Part shown: positions 7,020 to 8,997 of the stretch, one piece after another
How the letters are laid out: each line of letters opens with the position of its first letter
How positions within the stretch are numbered: the stretch's first letter is position 1
Assembly: GCA_011772595.1 (NCBI GenBank)
Contig: WVZH01000545.1
Span: 5,524-14,520, forward strand
DNA: 8,997 bases
Reading direction: 5' to 3'
Source: Anaerolineales bacterium
GTDB lineage: Bacteria > Chloroflexota > Anaerolineae > Anaerolineales > E44-bin32
Made by a program: the position numbers and the translations under genes
The notes under the pieces: generated by a model
Seen by the model: only the letters and a program-made list of their open reading frames with translations
Told to the model about the DNA's origin: nothing
The model's database searches: none

Positions 7020-7112
7020 AAACGGCAAATGCTTTTACGCCCCAAAGGAGTGAAATAAAGCCAGAAGGTCGTCGAAGGAGCGATGCTGAATAGACGTCCC
7101 CATGGCCCGGGA

Positions 7113-7121
7113 ATTATAACA
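7113..7121 (-). promoter_or_regulatory. Possible extended -10 promoter element
   Basis: On the minus strand the nine bases read TGTTATAAT, an exact match to the extended -10 pattern TGnTATAAT of housekeeping sigma-70 promoters. It falls in the 146-base gap between the dehydrogenase stop (7151) and the membrane transferase start (7004). It would begin transcription near 7106-7107, leaving a leader of about 100 bases. No good -35 hexamer is found 16-18 bases upstream, which extended -10 promoters can tolerate. This rests on sequence match alone, and the organism's sigma factor preferences are unknown. Confidence 0.4.
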
Positions 7122-7150
7122 TTCAGGGGTGTTCTCCTTGTTTCCACGGT

Positions 7151-8161
7151 TCACGATCCCGTTCCGAGATTGGCCAACTCAATCTTTTTCGTTTGCCTGG
7201 CAGATTCTTTTGCGGCCAGGACGATCCTCAATGCTTGGACACCATCATCCAAAGCACAGACTGGCAAGGCGTCGCCTTGTACGACGGTGAGAAAATGTTG
7301 CATTTCGTCGTGAAACATCGTGTTGCGTTCAAACGCCTCCGGCGGCGAGAAAGATTTCCAGTTCTTGTCTTTTGACGTCCACCATCTGACTTCTCCGGTG
7401 GCGTTATCCCAACCAATCGTCCCATGCGTTCCAACAATCTCGAGCCAATGACTAGGAGGACGCTGGTTATAATCCACGTGTACGTTTCCCATCATCCCGG
7501 CCTCGAAACGCATTAATACATCGGCTGTATCTTCAACCTCGATATCAAGATCCCCTATGGTGTCTATCGTCGCGAATACTGATTCGACCTCTCCAAAAAG
7601 CCAGCGCAGATAATCGAATGGGTGGCACAGGGTCAGCAAGACGCCTCCACCTAAATCCGAGCGGGCGCTGTAGGAAAGTTGGTAGTCCTCCCAAGGATGC
7701 CATGCAGGGAGATACTCGCCCCACTGTACCCGGGCGGACAACGGCCGACCGATCGCGCCCGCCTCCAATAAGCTCCTAATCCGTCGCAGACCGGGATGGA
7801 AACGAAACTGGAAGCCCACCAAAACTTGTCCCCCACCTTCTACCAGCGCCGAGCGGAACTCTTCAACTCTGTCGAGTGAGTTTGAAACCGGTTTTTCCAA
7901 CAGAATACTGCAACCCGCCTTTGCGGCAGGAATCGCAACTTCAAGGTGGTGGGCCGTCGGGTTCGACACGATGACCGCATCTGGGCGCTGGTTCACAAGC
8001 GCTTCTAAAAGATCTTGTTCAACCGGGAACCCTTCCAGCTCCTCCAAGGGCAAGGTACTCTTTCCTGATCGGTGAAGGACGATATCCTTCTGCCCGAGAG
8101 TGATTAAATTCCGCAGGTGTCGGCGCCCGATCGATCCCAATCCGCTTATCAGGAAACGCAT
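7151..8161 (-). CDS. Gfo/Idh/MocA-family NAD(P)-dependent oxidoreductase
   Basis: Soluble NAD(P)-dependent dehydrogenase of 336 residues, the usual length for the family, which typically oxidises or reduces sugars, nucleotide sugars or inositols. The N-terminal Rossmann domain opens with GLGSIG (residues 7-12). The family signature EKPVS is at 89-93, with Lys90 in the catalytic EKP element. The C-terminal alpha/beta domain carries GGGVLLTLCHPFDYL (172-186), where His181 and Asp184 match the conserved catalytic His and nearby Asp. Nothing is truncated. The start is ATG with only a weak purine tract upstream. The gene is separated by 104 bases from the methyltransferase gene before it and by 146 bases from the membrane transferase gene after it. 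Campylobacter legionaminic acid loci also contain an oxidoreductase of this type (PtmF, from memory) alongside a PtmA-like SDR, which makes a role in sugar precursor formation plausible. The substrate is not readable from sequence. Confidence 0.88.
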   Translation of the reverse strand: MRFLISGLGSIGRRHLRNLITLGQKDIVLHRSGKSTLPLEELEGFPVEQDLLEALVNQRPDAVIVSNPTAHHLEVAIPAAKAGCSILLEKPVSNSLDRVEEFRSALVEGGGQVLVGFQFRFHPGLRRIRSLLEAGAIGRPLSARVQWGEYLPAWHPWEDYQLSYSARSDLGGGVLLTLCHPFDYLRWLFGEVESVFATIDTIGDLDIEVEDTADVLMRFEAGMMGNVHVDYNQRPPSHWLEIVGTHGTIGWDNATGEVRWWTSKDKNWKSFSPPEAFERNTMFHDEMQHFLTVVQGDALPVCALDDGVQALRIVLAAKESARQTKKIELANLGTGS

Positions 8162-8265
8162 TCTTCAGCATCCCATGCTCGGGTAGATATTGATATAAAT
8201 CTCCAACACTCTACGCTCCTTCATCGAAACCGGAAAGCATCCATGAGAGATTCAAAAGTGTCCCT

Positions 8266-8997
8266 CTACTTGGAATAAAACGCTTTCTGTTCTTCCTCCA
8301 TTTCAGGCCATGGAAGCCACGCCCACCCAGGTACTAGAACGGTTGTCAGGCGCCGCCACAGTGAGCCCAATCTCCGACCCCAACGCACACCCAGGCTACT
8401 AGATCGAATCGCATTGGATACGGGATCCCTACTAGCACGTGCAAGGACTGTGAGGTATAGCGGTATCAGTCGTGAACGAGGTCGGCCATGGTGACGTGTT
8501 CTTAGAATCTCAAATCCCGCCTGGCGTAGCATTTCCTTCAGAGTCGATGCCGTGAAGGCGGTGAGATGTGAAACCTCTAAGGACTGATGACCGAATAGGC
8601 TAGGAACTTCTAACAGCAGAAAGCCCTGGGGAGTGAGCCATTTTTGGCGCAGGCGACGAAGGTAGCTCAGTGGATCAGGCAGGTGCTCGAGAACGTGCGA
8701 CATGGAGATAAAATCGAAGGCTTGATGATGAATCTCCTCAAGAGCCCCCAAGTTCGAGAAGACACTCAACCCCTTGTCCCTCGTATAAGAGCGATATGCA
8801 TCTCCTGGTTCAACGCCTATGCAATCACATTGGTAGGCTTTTGCGAACGTAGCCAACAAAGCGCCGGAGGAACTGCCGATATCCAGATAACGAGTCACGT
8901 GAGGCACGACATCCTGGATAAAATGTAACATCGCTCTAGCTCGACCGTGTTGAATACGAAGATCTTTTTCTGTCGGCCCTTCATATCCCTGGACATG
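8266..8997 (-). CDS. Class I SAM-dependent methyltransferase, 5' end beyond the window
   Basis: Probable cytosolic S-adenosylmethionine-dependent methyltransferase of the Methyltransf_23 type, likely acting on a sugar or glycan intermediate given its neighbours. An ATG exists at 8931, but the frame stays open for 22 more codons to the window edge. Those codons read like family sequence (a GYEGPTEKD stretch, then a basic QHGRARAM stretch), so I treat the gene as partial with its true start outside. Visible motifs: the SAM-binding glycine loop YLDIGSSSGALL, an acidic residue at the end of the next strand (GVEP), the FDFISMSHVLEHLPDP block typical of this fold, and LLEVPS on the following strand. 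The last 60 or so residues are basic and tryptophan-rich and I cannot assign them. The stop is a TAG at 8266, and 104 non-coding bases follow before the dehydrogenase gene. The fold is clear; the acceptor is unknown. Confidence 0.85.
   Translation of the reverse strand, partial: HVQGYEGPTEKDLRIQHGRARAMLHFIQDVVPHVTRYLDIGSSSGALLATFAKAYQCDCIGVEPGDAYRSYTRDKGLSVFSNLGALEEIHHQAFDFISMSHVLEHLPDPLSYLRRLRQKWLTPQGFLLLEVPSLFGHQSLEVSHLTAFTASTLKEMLRQAGFEILRTRHHGRPRSRLIPLYLTVLARASRDPVSNAIRSSSLGVRWGRRLGSLWRRLTTVLVPGWAWLPWPEMEEEQKAFYSK

Noticed and set aside
8167..8179. Small hairpin (AGCAT/ATGCT arms, 3-base loop) just upstream of the Gfo/Idh start.
   Set aside because: Five-base arms are expected by chance, and it has no associated terminator tract or conserved leader. 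Evidence is too thin for a regulatory call.
8932..8997. Considered as an upstream untranslated region for a methyltransferase starting at 8931.
   Set aside because: The frame is open through all 22 codons and the residues resemble the usual N-terminal part of the family, so it was treated as coding and partial.

Overview
The window is a bacterial surface-glycan biosynthesis locus with moderate base composition (roughly half G+C by eye). Every gene I can support lies on the minus strand, so transcription runs from position 8997 towards 1. The phylum cannot be read from the sequence. The gene content (nonulosonic acid synthesis, several unrelated glycosyltransferases, a methyltransferase, a polytopic membrane transferase) is that of an accessory O-antigen, capsule or protein-glycosylation island. 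I see no tRNA, rRNA, insertion sequence, CRISPR array or integrase, and no gap between genes reaches 300 bases.

Layout in transcription order. First comes a SAM-dependent methyltransferase, cut by the right window edge (8997-8266). A Gfo/Idh/MocA sugar-type dehydrogenase follows (8161-7151), then a polytopic GT-C-like membrane glycosyltransferase (7004-5424). After a 154-base gap there is a tight run: an SDR dehydrogenase resembling PtmA (5269-4448), a CMP-nonulosonate cytidylyltransferase fused to a KdsC-type HAD phosphatase (4454-3216), a NeuB/LegI-type synthase that ends after the TIM barrel (3223-2348), a GT-B-like surface-carbohydrate transferase (2347-668), and a DUF115/MptE-like protein that runs off the left edge (608-1). 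The dehydrogenase, cytidylyltransferase and synthase genes overlap by 7-8 bases. The synthase stop abuts the next start, and 59 bases separate the last two genes.

How they may work together. The synthase condenses a six-carbon amino sugar (or its phosphate) with phosphoenolpyruvate. The HAD domain could remove a 9-phosphate, and the cytidylyltransferase domain makes the CMP-activated nonulosonic acid (sialic, legionaminic or a related acid). The SDR and the Gfo/Idh enzyme may shape the precursor or product, as comparable enzymes do in the Campylobacter ptm (legionaminic acid) locus. The last two genes are candidates for the transfer step. One has HP, SS and E elements reminiscent of GT-B Kdo- and sialyltransferases; the other has a GNGPSL motif as in GT42 sialyltransferases and Maf/DUF115 proteins. 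No 2-epimerase, aminotransferase or N-acetyltransferase is present here, so the exact acid cannot be named.

The most notable points are the leftmost coding region (an open frame with no stop inside the window), the synthase lacking a SAF domain paired with a phosphatase-fused activator, and a four-cysteine motif in the GT-B-like protein.
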